Shown piece by piece: positions 1 to 8,180 of a stretch of DNA of 64,000 bases (the first letter of the stretch is position 1; the number at the start of each line of letters is the position of its first letter). The stretch is from Rhizobium redzepovicii (lineage in GTDB: Bacteria > Pseudomonadota > Alphaproteobacteria > Rhizobiales > Rhizobiaceae). Location of the stretch: positions 372,001-436,000 of the forward strand of contig NZ_JAILYH010000003.1 of assembly GCF_019793435.1 (NCBI RefSeq), given 5' to 3'. Below the pieces are notes generated by a model. The model saw nothing but the letters and a program-made list of their open reading frames with translations, was not told the origin of the DNA and did no database searches. The position numbers and the translations under genes were made by a program.

Positions 1-570
1 AGTCAAAAGGTCGATCGGCACGATCATGTTGATATCGGCGACCTCGTCGCCCTGGCTCATTTGCAGGCGAAGCGAACCGATGCCTAGAAGCTTGCCGTCC
101 GAACCGATCAGCGCCGCACCGCCCCATGAGGGATGTGCCGGCGCCGTGAAAATCGCCTCATCAAGCAGATATTCCCAGTAGCCGGCGAATTCCTGCCGGG
201 CGACGATGTTTGCCTCGACGAATTCTCCGATGCCGTCGGCAAGCACGACGGCATCGCCGGCCTTGGCGTTTGCCGCGTCGCCGAGATCCACCGCCGGCGC
301 ATTGAGAGCCCCGAGAGCCTGCACCAGGCCGAAGCCGGTTTCCTGATCGTAAGCAAGTGCATGAGCGGGAACGACACGCCCGTCATTGGTGGTCAGCCAG
401 ACCTCTTCGGCCTCGGTGATGAGATAACCGATGGTCAGCACCAGCCCATTGTCGCGAATGACCACGCCACTGCCCTCCCGGACAGTGCCCAGCGTCTCTG
501 CTGTGAAGGCATCTTCCGGGATGGAAGAACGAACGGCCACGAGTGACCGCAAAATTGGATCGATATTCAT
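1..570 (-). CDS. Trypsin-like (S1C/Deg-related) protein with degenerate catalytic triad, C-terminus beyond window
   Basis: The first 190 codons are present; the 3' end lies outside the window. The protein starts MNIDPILRSLVAV and has no signal peptide, so it is probably cytoplasmic. The order of elements matches the chymotrypsin-like fold of the Deg/HtrA proteases: GSGVVI, a strand ending TIGYLI, then TGFGLVQ, and later HPSWGGAAL. Compared with DegP at 16957-18546, TNNHVV has become TIGYLI (His to Tyr), TDLAVLK has become TGFGLVQ (Asp to Gly) and GNSGGP has become PSWGGA (Ser to Trp). All three catalytic residues therefore appear lost, and a binding or regulatory role is more likely than proteolysis. 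This reading rests on a by-eye alignment. The gene stands alone; the next gene is divergent. Confidence 0.75.
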   Translation of the reverse strand, partial: MNIDPILRSLVAVRSSIPEDAFTAETLGTVREGSGVVIRDNGLVLTIGYLITEAEEVWLTTNDGRVVPAHALAYDQETGFGLVQALGALNAPAVDLGDAANAKAGDAVVLADGIGEFVEANIVARQEFAGYWEYLLDEAIFTAPAHPSWGGAALIGSDGKLLGIGSLRLQMSQGDEVADINMIVPIDLLT

Positions 571-811
571 GCTTTCATCCTGACAGAGCGCCGGCGCGAA
601 AGGCCGAAATCTCGCGCACTCTGTCTTGAATAGGTAAGAAGATGGGCGGGCGGAGGCAAGGCTATGGCCGATGGAATTTCCAACCCCTGGGGACTGCGCC
701 ACGCCATTCATCGCCGTACCGAAGTCTTGCATACGACATTTTTCGTGACAGCGTCATCGTGCAACAATATACAGTCAATCCCATCAAGACTCAAGCTGCA
801 CGGATGACGAC
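571..811. promoter_or_regulatory. Divergent intergenic region (pseudo-protease / MocR regulator)
   Basis: These 241 bp separate two divergent genes and must hold both promoters. The part nearest the MocR gene (about 735-790) is AT-richer than its surroundings and carries ACAATATACAGT, a plausible target for an autoregulating GntR-type protein. A 47-codon frame beginning at 664 lacks a convincing ribosome binding site and is not called. Confidence 0.35.
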
Positions 812-2215
812 ATGAAAGACTGGCATCCCGATCTCGGGCGAAGCAGCAGCCCGCGTTATATGGCGATCGCCGATGTGATCGAAATGGATCTGCGCAGCGG
901 CCACCTTGTGGCCGGCGACCGGCTGCCGCCGCAACGCGAACTCGCCAAGCGGCTGAATGTCGATTTCACCACGGTGGCGAGAGGGTATGTCGAGGCGCAG
1001 AAGCGCGGGCTTGTCGATTCGCATGTCGGCCGAGGCACCTTCGTCACCGGTGGCGCGGACAAGGAGCGCCAGGGATTCGCGCCCGACGCCGCGCCCGATC
1101 CTCGCCGCGCCTCCATCGTCGATTTCTCGATGAACATGCCGCCGGAACCGGATGATCCCGAGCTGATCGCCCGCATGCGCGAGGGCATGTCGGCGGTGAC
1201 GGCGAACCTCATTCCGCTCCTGCGCTACCAGGGTTTCGGCGGCTCCGGCATGGACAAGGAGGCTGCTGCCTCCTGGCTCAGCCGTCGCGGGCTGGTGCCC
1301 TCGCAGGAGCGCATCTTCGTCACGCCTGGCGCCCATCCGGCCCTGTTGGCGATCTTCGGCCTGCTGGCAAAACCGGGCGAGACCGTGCTCTCGGAAATCA
1401 TCACCTATCCCGGCATGCGCTCGATCGCCGCCCAGCTGCGGCTCAATCTGACCGGCCTGCCGATGGACGAGGACGGCATCCTGCCGGACGCCTTTGCGAG
1501 AGCCTGCGAGCGGTCGCAGCCGAAGGCGCTTTATCTCAATCCGACGCTGCAAAACCCGACGACGCTGACCATCCCCGCTAGGCGCCGCGAAGAAATCGCT
1601 ACGGTTGCCCGCAAATATCACGTGCCGATCGTCGAAGACGATGCCTACGGCTTCATTCCGCTGGAAGGTCCGTCGCCGCTTGCGGCAACGGCGCCAGATC
1701 TCACCTGGCATATCGGCGGGCTGGCGAAATGCATCGGTGCCGGCCTGCGTCTTGCCTATGTCGTGGCGCCTGATAGCAAGGCCGTGTGGCCCTTCGTCAG
1801 CGCCATGCGCGCCAACAATGTCATGGCCTCGCCGCTGACCTTGGCGCTCGCCACCCGCTGGATCGAAGACAGCACGGCCGATGCGATCCTGCGCTTCATC
1901 CGCACGGAAGCCGCCGCCCGTCAGCAGATGGTCGCCGCCCTCCTGCCTGAAGGCAGCTACCGCGCCGATCCGCTCAGTTTCAACATCTGGCTGCCGCTCT
2001 CCAACGGCTGGACCCGCTCCACCTTCGGCAGCCACATGCGCTCCGCCGGCATCGGCGTCGTGGCAAGCGACGCCTTTACGGTCGAGGGCGCCGCGCCCGA
2101 GGCCGTGCGTGTCTGCCTCGGCGGCCCGATCAGCCGGGAGAAGCTGCAAGGCGCACTGGATTTCATGGCCCATGCGTTGGAGGGGCCGCCGGAAATGGCG
2201 GCTTCGTTCTTCTGA
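812..2215 (+). CDS. MocR-type PLP-dependent transcriptional regulator (GntR HTH fused to aminotransferase domain)
   Basis: The 467-residue length is typical of MocR proteins. Residues 10-80 form a GntR winged helix (SPRYMAIADVIEMDLRSGHL, then DRLPPQRELAKRLNV with TVARGY and GRGTFV). From about residue 100 to the end is a fold-type I aminotransferase domain with LYLNPTLQNPT, VEDDAYGFI and GGLAKCIGAGLRLAYV, where the Lys should bind pyridoxal phosphate. Family members sense vitamin B6 or amino compounds and usually act on a divergent neighbour or themselves. Here the divergent gene is the pseudo-protease and the downstream gene encodes a DUF983 protein; neither is an obvious B6 or GABA gene, so the target is unknown. 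Confidence 0.93.
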   Translation: MKDWHPDLGRSSSPRYMAIADVIEMDLRSGHLVAGDRLPPQRELAKRLNVDFTTVARGYVEAQKRGLVDSHVGRGTFVTGGADKERQGFAPDAAPDPRRASIVDFSMNMPPEPDDPELIARMREGMSAVTANLIPLLRYQGFGGSGMDKEAAASWLSRRGLVPSQERIFVTPGAHPALLAIFGLLAKPGETVLSEIITYPGMRSIAAQLRLNLTGLPMDEDGILPDAFARACERSQPKALYLNPTLQNPTTLTIPARRREEIATVARKYHVPIVEDDAYGFIPLEGPSPLAATAPDLTWHIGGLAKCIGAGLRLAYVVAPDSKAVWPFVSAMRANNVMASPLTLALATRWIEDSTADAILRFIRTEAAARQQMVAALLPEGSYRADPLSFNIWLPLSNGWTRSTFGSHMRSAGIGVVASDAFTVEGAAPEAVRVCLGGPISREKLQGALDFMAHALEGPPEMAASFF

Positions 2216-2292
2216 GCCGCAAACGCCGCAGCTAAGCCCTTCAGACAAACGCGGTCGGCCCGGCCTGCGGAACTCTGCGACATTCTGACGAG

Positions 2293-2322
2293 TTGACTGG
2301 CAATGTCCGAAAAATGTATTTA
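2293..2322 (+). promoter_or_regulatory. Candidate sigma-70 promoter of the DUF983 gene
   Basis: TTGACT (2293-2298) and TATTTA (2317-2322) are separated by 18 bp in a locally AT-rich stretch. The -10 element lies inside an inverted repeat (2312-2340), an arrangement expected for a repressed promoter. Assigned by eye. Confidence 0.4.
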
Positions 2323-2340
2323 TATTGAATGCATACATTT
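2312..2340. promoter_or_regulatory. Inverted repeat AAATGTAT-N13-ATACATTT, candidate operator
   Basis: Perfect 8-bp arms at 2312-2319 and 2333-2340 overlap the putative -10 region about 50 bp before the DUF983 start. The neighbouring MocR regulator is one possible ligand. No known consensus was matched. Confidence 0.4.
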
Positions 2341-2388
2341 ATCGGCATTGATTGGCTTGATGCCGGCGCAGAACAAGGTGTGATCGTC

Positions 2389-2757
2389 ATGGAAACCGAA
2401 TATCCCCCGCTTCCTCCGCTGCAGACCGGCATCAGGGGGCGCTGCCCGCGCTGCGGCCAGGGCCATATGTTCAACGGCTTCCTGACGCTGCAGCCGGAAT
2501 GCGAGGCTTGCGGCCTCGATTATTCCTTTGCTGATCCGGCCGATGGTCCGGCTTTTTTCGTCATCTGCTTTGCCTGCATCCCGAGCGTGCTGCTCGGCGT
2601 CTGGCTGGAGGTGGCGTTTGCCGCGCCGATCTGGGTGCAGCTTCTGGTCACCGGCCCCTTCATGCTCGCCACCTGCATTCCGCCATTGCGGCCGCTGAAG
2701 GGCTGGCTGGTCGCCAGCCAGTATTTCTACAAGGCGGAAGAGGGTAAACTAGCCTGA
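2389..2757 (+). CDS. DUF983 family small membrane protein with zinc-ribbon-like N-terminus
   Basis: The 122-residue product starts METEYPPLPPLQTG. An upstream in-frame ATG at 2329 lies within the promoter and inverted repeat, and an AGGTG motif sits shortly before 2389, so 2389 is chosen. Two Cys pairs, CPRC and CEAC (about residues 18-41), form a zinc-ribbon-like knuckle. They are followed by two hydrophobic segments (about 55-78 and 82-102) and a short charged tail. This is the DUF983 pattern seen in many alphaproteobacteria; its function is not established, though family members often lie near cytochrome oxidase genes, which is not the case here. The last 31 bp overlap the end of the convergent LysR gene. 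Confidence 0.85.
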   Translation: METEYPPLPPLQTGIRGRCPRCGQGHMFNGFLTLQPECEACGLDYSFADPADGPAFFVICFACIPSVLLGVWLEVAFAAPIWVQLLVTGPFMLATCIPPLRPLKGWLVASQYFYKAEEGKLA

Positions 2758-3653
2758 GATCTGTTGAGCGTGGCGCGCAGGCGCGGCGTGGCGAAATCGA
2801 TGAGCGCCCGCAATTTCAGGGGCACCAATCCCTGCGCGGGATAGACGAGATGCACCGGTGCCGGCGGCGGTTCGAAATCGGCAAGCAGTGGCGTAAGCAG
2901 GCCGGCCGTCTCAGCGCGTGCGGCTTGATAGGACAGGACCCGGGTGATCCCGAGGCCGGCGACCGCCGCATCGACCGCAGCCTCGGCGGTGTTGACGGCA
3001 AGCCGTGAGCGGATCGGCACGGTAAGATCGCGTTTTCCCTCCGTGAATGTCCAGTTCAGCGTCGAGGCCATGCCGTCGAAGGTGATGCAGTGATGCGCGG
3101 CGAGATCGCCCGGATGCCGAGGTGTGACCTGCCGTGCGAGATAATCCGGGCTGGCATAGACCGTCCGGCGCATCGCGCCGAGCCTAGTGGCGATCAGGTT
3201 GCTGTCTGGCAGGTTGCCGATCCGGAGCGCCACATCGATGTGATCCTCGACGAGGTTCGACAGCCGGTCGCCAAGCATCAGCCGCAGATTGATATCGGGA
3301 TAGGCTTTGAGGAAGTCCACCACCACGGGCAGGACATGCAGCCGCCCGAAGACGATCGGTGCGGTCATCGTCAACTCGCCCTTCGGCACGCTGTATTCGC
3401 CCGCCGCCGTCCGTTCCGCCTCTTCCACCCGATCGAGAATTTCCCGCGCCGCCTCCACATAGGAGCGGCCGGCCTCCGTTAGCGTGATCTTCCGGTTGCT
3501 TCTCTGCAGCAACTGGGCGTTCAGATGGGCTTCCAGCTCGGAAATTTTGCGGCTGACGGTGGCGAGCGGCGACCGCAAATGCCGGGCGGCGGCGGATAGG
3601 CTGCCCTGTTCAACAACGGCGAGAAGCACGGTCATGGCGTCGAGGCGGTCCAT
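2727..3653 (-). CDS. LysR family transcriptional regulator
   Basis: The 308-residue product has an N-terminal winged helix at residues 1-60 ([45 protein letters not shown]), then a linker and a periplasmic-binding-like effector domain (from about residue 90). The sequence resembles the AaeR/DmlR-like LysR proteins that usually control a neighbouring gene. It is divergent from the glutathione transferase at 3795, with about 140 bp between them, so that gene is the likely target. The 3' end overlaps the DUF983 gene by 31 bp, tail to tail. Confidence 0.93.
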   Translation of the reverse strand: MDRLDAMTVLLAVVEQGSLSAAARHLRSPLATVSRKISELEAHLNAQLLQRSNRKITLTEAGRSYVEAAREILDRVEEAERTAAGEYSVPKGELTMTAPIVFGRLHVLPVVVDFLKAYPDINLRLMLGDRLSNLVEDHIDVALRIGNLPDSNLIATRLGAMRRTVYASPDYLARQVTPRHPGDLAAHHCITFDGMASTLNWTFTEGKRDLTVPIRSRLAVNTAEAAVDAAVAGLGITRVLSYQAARAETAGLLTPLLADFEPPPAPVHLVYPAQGLVPLKLRALIDFATPRLRATLNRSQASLPSSAL

Positions 3654-3794
3654 TTTATCCTTCCGAAAAATGGGAATATGCCTTCCAGATTAGCATTCTA
3701 CTGCAATCAAATGGAAGGCAATACATTCCCCGCAGATGGTTCGCAGGCGGCCATCCTCAATCCCCGTCGATGGGGAAGACCAAAGGAAACCATC

Positions 3795-4406
3795 ATGAAA
3801 CTCTACCACCACCCGCTTTCCGGCCATTCGCACCGGGTTCACCTTTTTCTGTCGCTGCTTGGCGTGCCCTATGAGTTGGTCGAGGTCGACTTGGCGGCGG
3901 GCGCCCACAAGGCGCCCGAATTTCTGAAGCTCAATCCCTTTGGCCAGGTGCCGGTCCTCGACGACGATGGAGCGGTCATTGCCGACTCCTCTGCCATCCT
4001 CGTCTATCTCGCGCGCAAATATGGCCGCACCGACTGGTTGCCGGAACAGGCATTGGCCGCGGCGCGAATACAGAAATGGCTCTCGGTTGCTGCGGGTGAG
4101 ATCGCCTATGGACCGTGCGCCGCCCGCCTGGTGACCGTTTTCGGCGCCGATTTCCGCACCGATGAAGTGATCGCCCGGGCGCATCGCATTCTGGCGCTGA
4201 TCGAGGCAGAGCTCGCCGCCCGCACTTTCCTGCTTGGCGACAATCCTGTCATCGCCGACGTCGCGCTCTACAGCTACATCGCCAATGCGCCAGAAGGCAA
4301 TGTCGACATCTCGGCCTATCCAAGCGTTCGCGCTTGGCTTGCCCGCATCGAGGCGCTGCCCGGTTTCGTCGGCTTTCGCAAGACGAAGATCGGCCTTGCC
4401 GCGTGA
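3795..4406 (+). CDS. Glutathione S-transferase family protein
   Basis: The 203-residue product has the two-domain GST layout: a thioredoxin-like N-terminal domain ([20 protein letters not shown], ending with [14 protein letters not shown], the glutathione-contacting DSxAIL element) and an all-helical C-terminal domain containing [17 protein letters not shown]. The start is set by AAGGAA a few bases before the ATG at 3795; a longer frame beginning at 3678 runs through the promoter region. It probably conjugates or reduces an electrophile in the cytoplasm; the substrate is unknown. The divergent LysR gene suggests inducible expression. Confidence 0.92.
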   Translation: MKLYHHPLSGHSHRVHLFLSLLGVPYELVEVDLAAGAHKAPEFLKLNPFGQVPVLDDDGAVIADSSAILVYLARKYGRTDWLPEQALAAARIQKWLSVAAGEIAYGPCAARLVTVFGADFRTDEVIARAHRILALIEAELAARTFLLGDNPVIADVALYSYIANAPEGNVDISAYPSVRAWLARIEALPGFVGFRKTKIGLAA

Positions 4407-4466
4407 GACTGCGCCGGGACGGATCACCGTCCCGGTTTCCCAAATTATGCCCGCAAGGAGGCCGTC

Positions 4467-5420
4467 ATGCTGGAGCAGACAAGAGACGACGCGACGTCAC
4501 CCTGGCATCGGGGCGAACTCGCCATGCAGCGCAGCGTCGGGGTCGTCGAACGCATGGATGGACCCGGCCGGAATTTCGTCCGCAAGGCGATGCCCGAACA
4601 GCACCGCGCATTTTTTCCGATGCTGCCCTTCATAGTGCTCGGCGCTGTCGATGCCAAAGGCGATGTCTGGGCAACGGTGCGGGCTGCGCGACCGGGTTTC
4701 ATGTCCTCTCCGGATCCGGAGAGCCTCGATGTCGACCTGCCGCGCGATCCGGCCGATCCGGTCGATGCCGGCATGGAGGATGGCGACGCGATCGCCATGC
4801 TCGGCATCCAGCTCGAGACCCGGCGGCGCAACCGGCTGAACGGCGTCATTCGCCGAACGGATGCCGAAGCCTTCCGCCTGCGCGTCGGCCAGAGCTTCGG
4901 CAATTGCCCGCAATATATCCAGCCTCGCTCTTCCGTCTTTGTCCGCGATCCCGATAGGCCGACAGAGGTGGTGCCGCTGCATCCCGGTCAACTCGACCAT
5001 CGCATGCGCGGGATGATCGAGGGCGCCGATACCTTCTTCGTCGCCTCCTATGTCGATCGCGACAATGGCGAGCGGCAGGTTGACGTTTCCCATCGCGGCG
5101 GCGACGTCGGCTTCGTACATGTCGGTGCCGATGGGGTGCTGACCGTTCCCGATTTTTCCGGCAATCGGTTCTTCAACACCCTCGGCAATTTTCTGGTCAA
5201 CCCGAAGGCCGGGCTGGTCTTCGTCGATTTTGAAACCGGCGACATGCTGCAACTGGCGGGAAAGGTCGAGGTGCTGCTGGATTCGCCCGAAGTCGCCAGC
5301 ATTGAACGGGCGGAACGGCTGTGGCGGTTCACGCCGGAACAGATCGTGCTGCGCCCGGATGCCTTGCCGCTACGATGGAAGAAGGAGAGCGCCGATCTGC
5401 TACGGCGCGCCCGCGGGTGA
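4467..5420 (+). CDS. Pyridoxamine 5'-phosphate oxidase-like FMN-binding protein
   Basis: The 317-residue product is preceded by a strong AAGGAG ribosome binding site 7-8 bases before the ATG. The N-terminal third ([32 protein letters not shown]) and the C-terminal part ([43 protein letters not shown]) form a split beta-barrel typical of PNPOx-like flavin proteins. The extra N-terminal region makes it longer than PdxH. Members of this long subgroup are often annotated as general stress or flavin-nucleotide-binding proteins, and the substrate is unknown. It follows the GST by 60 bp on the same strand and may be cotranscribed, which would fit a detoxification role. Confidence 0.8.
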   Translation: MLEQTRDDATSPWHRGELAMQRSVGVVERMDGPGRNFVRKAMPEQHRAFFPMLPFIVLGAVDAKGDVWATVRAARPGFMSSPDPESLDVDLPRDPADPVDAGMEDGDAIAMLGIQLETRRRNRLNGVIRRTDAEAFRLRVGQSFGNCPQYIQPRSSVFVRDPDRPTEVVPLHPGQLDHRMRGMIEGADTFFVASYVDRDNGERQVDVSHRGGDVGFVHVGADGVLTVPDFSGNRFFNTLGNFLVNPKAGLVFVDFETGDMLQLAGKVEVLLDSPEVASIERAERLWRFTPEQIVLRPDALPLRWKKESADLLRRARG

Positions 5421-5457
5421 GGAGCTGCAAAACGCTGCCCCGGCCGTCTTGCATATC

Positions 5458-5477
5458 ATTGTACCAATCGGTACAAT
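5458..5477. promoter_or_regulatory. 20-bp palindromic operator (ATTGTACC-N4-GGTACAAT), probable TetR site
   Basis: Perfect 8-bp arms at 5458-5465 and 5470-5477 with a 4-bp spacer lie 26 bp upstream of the DUF1348 start. Size and symmetry are those of TetR/AcrR operators. A TetR gene is the second gene of the same unit, which suggests autoregulation and control of both genes. Confidence 0.7.
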
Positions 5478-5503
5478 CATTGCCGTTCAGTACAGGAGCG
5501 CCT

Positions 5504-5965
5504 ATGTCCAGCCTCGTCCCGCCTTTCACCCTTGAGACCGCCACCCGGAAAGTCCGCCTTGCTGAGGACGGCTGGAACAGCCGCGATCCCGAGCGCGTCT
5601 CGCTCGTTTACACGCCGGACAGCCGCTGGCGGAACCGCGCCGAATTCGTCAACGGCCGCGCCGAGATCGTTGCCTTTCTCACCCGCAAATGGGCGAAGGA
5701 GTTGGATTACCGGCTGATCAAGGAGATCTGGGCCTTCACCGACGATCGCATCGCCGTGCGCTTCGCCTATGAATGGCACGATGACAGCGGCAACTGGTTC
5801 CGCTCCTATGGCAATGAGAACTGGGAATTCGATGCCGCCGGCCTGATGCAGCGCCGCTTCGCCTGCATCAACGACCTGCCGATCCGAGAATCGGAGCGCA
5901 AGTACCACTGGCCACTCGGCCGGCGGCCGGACGATCATCCCGGCCTGACCGAGCTTGGCCTTTGA
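5504..5965 (+). CDS. DUF1348 / NTF2-like (SnoaL fold) family protein
   Basis: The 153-residue product starts at the ATG at 5504, preceded by ACAGGAG. Longer in-frame extensions run through the palindromic operator and are not used. The sequence shows the DUF1348 signature: [19 protein letters not shown], then [26 protein letters not shown], and a C-terminal NENWEFD and [15 protein letters not shown]. The family adopts a single-domain nuclear-transport-factor-2 fold that binds small hydrophobic molecules; no reaction is assigned. The TetR gene follows immediately, so this is probably the regulated effector of a two-gene unit. Confidence 0.9.
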   Translation: MSSLVPPFTLETATRKVRLAEDGWNSRDPERVSLVYTPDSRWRNRAEFVNGRAEIVAFLTRKWAKELDYRLIKEIWAFTDDRIAVRFAYEWHDDSGNWFRSYGNENWEFDAAGLMQRRFACINDLPIRESERKYHWPLGRRPDDHPGLTELGL

Positions 5966-5993
5966 CGCAAGCGAGGCCAAGGAAACTCCGCCG

Positions 5994-6554
5994 GTGAAGA
6001 CCGTCTACGAACGCGCCGACATCGTGCCGCTGCTGGCGGAAATCTTCCGCGAACTCGGCTATGAGGGGACGTCTCTCAGCCGCATCACCGAACGCACCGG
6101 CCTCGGCAAGGGGAGCCTTTACCACTTCTTTCCCGGCGGCAAGGAGGAGATGGCTAACGCCGTGCTTGCCGAAATCGACGCCTGGTTCGAGCAGGCGATC
6201 TATCGGCCGCTGAGACAGGATGACGCCCGTCAGGCGATCGCGGCGATGTGGGTCAATGTGAATGATTACTTCAGATCCGGCCGCCGCATCTGCCTCGTCG
6301 GCGCCTTCGCCCTTGACGACACGAGGGAACGGTTTTCGGCGGCGATCGGCGACTATTTCATCCGCTGGATCGGCGCCGTGCGTTCGGCGTTGAGCCGGGC
6401 AGGCTATTCTGACGACGAGGCGCAAGCGCTCGCCGAGGAGGGCGTCGCCGGCATTCAAGGCGCGCTGGTGTTGGCGCGGGCGCTGGGAGACGAAAGGATC
6501 TTTATCCGCTCGCTGGAAACGCTGGCGAAGCGGTTTGAGGCTGCGACGCGATGA
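5994..6554 (+). CDS. TetR/AcrR family transcriptional regulator
   Basis: The N-terminal helix-turn-helix is clear: VPLLAEIFRELGYEGTSLSR, ITERTGLGKGSLYHFFPGGK. The helical ligand domain follows with LARALGDERIFIRSLETL near the end. I chose the GTG at 5994 (186 residues) because AAGGAA lies 8-9 bases before it. A TTG at 5955 would overlap the preceding gene by 11 bp and has no ribosome binding site. The regulator is expected to bind the palindrome at 5458-5477 and repress both genes until an unknown ligand binds. A small gene lies downstream on the opposite strand. Confidence 0.9.
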   Translation: MKTVYERADIVPLLAEIFRELGYEGTSLSRITERTGLGKGSLYHFFPGGKEEMANAVLAEIDAWFEQAIYRPLRQDDARQAIAAMWVNVNDYFRSGRRICLVGAFALDDTRERFSAAIGDYFIRWIGAVRSALSRAGYSDDEAQALAEEGVAGIQGALVLARALGDERIFIRSLETLAKRFEAATR

Positions 6555-6592
6555 GGGCTGGCCTTACATCCGCGCCGCTTTGCCTGTATCTC

Positions 6593-6724
6593 TCAGCGTT
6601 GCTGTTGAGGCTGCTGGGCCGGGCGCGGATTTTCCCGTTCAAGGCGAATCTGGCGCCATTCGTTTTCCATCTGGTCTACGAGGTGCTGGGGAATGGTGGT
6701 TTGCGGAGTGGCAGGCGTCTGCAT
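6593..6724 (-). CDS. Small protein of 43 residues, Gln/Pro-rich tail
   Basis: This short frame begins with ATG at 6724 and has a strong AGGAG ribosome binding site 7 bases upstream. The product starts MQTPATPQTTIPQHLVDQ, continues as a charged amphipathic stretch (MENEWRQIRLEREN) and ends PRPAQQPQQQR. The competing frames of 77 and 86 codons on the plus strand look random in composition and have weaker starts. No function is recognised. It is convergent with the TetR gene (38 bp between stops) and divergent from the lysozyme-like gene. A small helical adaptor is one possibility, but this is a guess. Confidence 0.55.
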   Translation of the reverse strand: MQTPATPQTTIPQHLVDQMENEWRQIRLERENPRPAQQPQQQR

Positions 6725-6821
6725 CGGAAGTCTCCTCTATTCGCGGCAAGGCTTCAGGGCAAGAAGATGCATTGCACAAGATAAAAGGTGTGTAAATCAG
6801 TGGCTTAAAGACTTTAAACGA

Positions 6822-6844
6822 TTAAATGGATTTTAATCGATTAA
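6822..6844 (+). promoter_or_regulatory. CtrA-type box TTAA-N7-TTAA overlapping a 12-bp palindrome
   Basis: TTAA at 6822-6825 and TTAA at 6833-6836 have exactly 7 bp between them, matching the alphaproteobacterial CtrA consensus. The second TTAA also begins the perfect palindrome TTAATCGATTAA (6833-6844), and CGATTAA occurs twice (6819 and 6838). The region 6784-6860 is strikingly AT-rich for this genome. It lies directly upstream of the GH19 enzyme. Confidence 0.45.
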
Positions 6845-6893
6845 GGCGGTTTTAACCACGATGTTTTCTGGGAAGCGCGGAATGGTCGTCCAC

Positions 6894-7568
6894 ATGGACC
6901 GAAGTTTATTTTTCGATGCGGTGAAGAGCGAACTCTTCAAGGGAGAGCTGACGCATCCTCAGGTAGTGGGCATCACGGCGATTCTCGACGCCTGGGAAGA
7001 GCGGTTTCCGCATGCCGACCGGCGGTGGCTCGCCTATATCCTCGCCACCGCCTATCATGAGACCGCCTATACGATGCAGCCGGTTCGCGAGACGCTGGCG
7101 CAAAGCGATGCCCGCGCCGTCGAGATCCTGGAAACGGCCTTTGCCGCAGGCCGGCTTTCCTGGGTAAAGACGCCCTACTGGCGGCCCGATGAAGATGGCC
7201 GCAGCTGGCTCGGGCGCGGCCTGGTGCAGCTCACCCACAAGCGGAACTATGAGGCGATGAGCGTGCTGACGGGTATCGACCTCGTTGCCGATCCCGACCG
7301 GGCGATGGAGATGGATGCGGCGGTGACCATCCTGATCGACGGTATGCTGCAGGGCAGCTTTACCGGCCACAAGCTTGCCGATCACCTGAACGGGGCGACC
7401 GAGGACTGGGTGAACGCGCGGCGCATCGTCAATGGCACCGACCGGGCGGAAAAGCTCGCGGGTTACGCCATGGCCTTCCATGCGGCGATGCGTCCCAATG
7501 CTGCGCATGGCGTGATCGCGCGGTTGAAGGCCTGGGGCTCGCGTGTTATCGCGCGGCTGACCCTCTGA
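6894..7568 (+). CDS. GH19-family chitinase/lysozyme-like muralytic enzyme
   Basis: The product has about 224 residues. Its core matches the lysozyme-like GH19 fold: LAYILATAYHETAYTMQPV with the catalytic-type Glu of the HETA motif, then WLGRGLVQLTHKRNYEAMS and a helical C-terminal region with VNARRIVNGTDRAEKLAGYA. GRGLVQLTHKxNY is the signature of phage and bacterial GH19 endolysins. No signal peptide is visible, so export or lysis needs another route. The start is uncertain: in-frame ATGs lie at 6861, 6882 and 6894. I chose 6894 because the conserved part begins with MDRSLFFDAV. No holin or phage gene is adjacent, so this is a domesticated or stand-alone enzyme. Confidence 0.85.
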   Translation: MDRSLFFDAVKSELFKGELTHPQVVGITAILDAWEERFPHADRRWLAYILATAYHETAYTMQPVRETLAQSDARAVEILETAFAAGRLSWVKTPYWRPDEDGRSWLGRGLVQLTHKRNYEAMSVLTGIDLVADPDRAMEMDAAVTILIDGMLQGSFTGHKLADHLNGATEDWVNARRIVNGTDRAEKLAGYAMAFHAAMRPNAAHGVIARLKAWGSRVIARLTL

Positions 7569-7587
7569 AACTTGACAGGAGCTTCGC

Positions 7588-7893
7588 GTGATCCGCCATA
7601 TCGTCTTCTTCACAGTGCAGGAGGAGCATTTGCAGGAGGTGAGGGCCGGGCTTTCGATCCTGACCGCCATTCCGCATGCGCGGCTCCTGGAAATCGGCAC
7701 CAATGTGAAGACCGATCAGCTGGGCACCGAGATCGACCTCGTGGTCTACGGCGAATTTGACGACGAGGCAGCACTTGCCGCTTACAAGGCCCATCCGGAT
7801 TATCAGCTCTCGATCGAGCGGGTGCGGCCGCTTCGTGAAAAGCGCATCGCCGCCGACTACGACAGCCGCACGGCAGTGAAACGGCCCCTGTGA
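7588..7893 (+). CDS. Dabb (stress-responsive alpha/beta barrel) family protein
   Basis: The 101-residue product uses GTG at 7588 with ACAGGAG upstream. MIRHIVFFTV opens the typical Dabb ferredoxin-like barrel, followed by LLEIGTNVKTDQ, EIDLVVYGEFDDEAALAAYK and HPDYQLSIERVRPL. Proteins of this family form dimers; roles vary and none can be assigned here. It begins 19 bp after the GH19 gene and could be cotranscribed with it. Confidence 0.9.
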   Translation: MIRHIVFFTVQEEHLQEVRAGLSILTAIPHARLLEIGTNVKTDQLGTEIDLVVYGEFDDEAALAAYKAHPDYQLSIERVRPLREKRIAADYDSRTAVKRPL

Positions 7894-8085
7894 GCTTAAA
7901 GCCTTGGGGATGCCGAGCACATTCTTCATAGTTTCAAATGGACAAGTGATCTGCCGCGGTGATATCGCGCGAAAGCTGACTCAACTTCTGAGCCGCCGGA
8001 CTCAACCTTCGAAAAAGAAGCTGCAAGCGATTTAAAAGATTCGCCAAAAACGGCTGCTCATTGATCGTCTTCCGGCCTTGGTGGC

Positions 8086-8108
8086 GGCGCGCGTAGCGAA
8101 CGCGTGCC
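8086..8108 (+). other. Stem-loop in the intergenic region 7894-8180
   Basis: GGCGCGCGT (8086-8094) pairs with ACGCGTGCC (8100-8108) around the loop AGCGA, giving a 9-bp stem with one G-U pair. The 287-bp gap between the Dabb gene and the convergent MFS gene holds no convincing reading frame. The hairpin may contribute to termination, although no T-run follows it. Confidence 0.35.
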
Positions 8109-8180
8109 CTTCTAAGGATAGATGATAATCAAGGCACCTTAAGAATGGCTGACAGAGAACGCCGCAGGCTGGCCGGGCTC

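Noticed and set aside
664..807. 47-codon plus-strand frame MADGISNPWGLRHAIH...
   Set aside because: No ribosome binding site and runs over the promoter of the MocR gene.
791..2338. 515-codon open frame opposite the MocR gene
   Set aside because: Arg/Gly/Ala-rich shadow of a clear MocR protein; no domain, no ribosome binding site.
6535..6795. 86- and 77-codon plus-strand frames after the TetR gene
   Set aside because: Poor composition and weak starts; the minus-strand 43-codon frame with AGGAG is better supported.
6894..7568. GH19 enzyme as part of a prophage lysis cassette
   Set aside because: No holin, spanin, terminase or structural gene on either side; surrounding genes are ordinary chromosomal ones.
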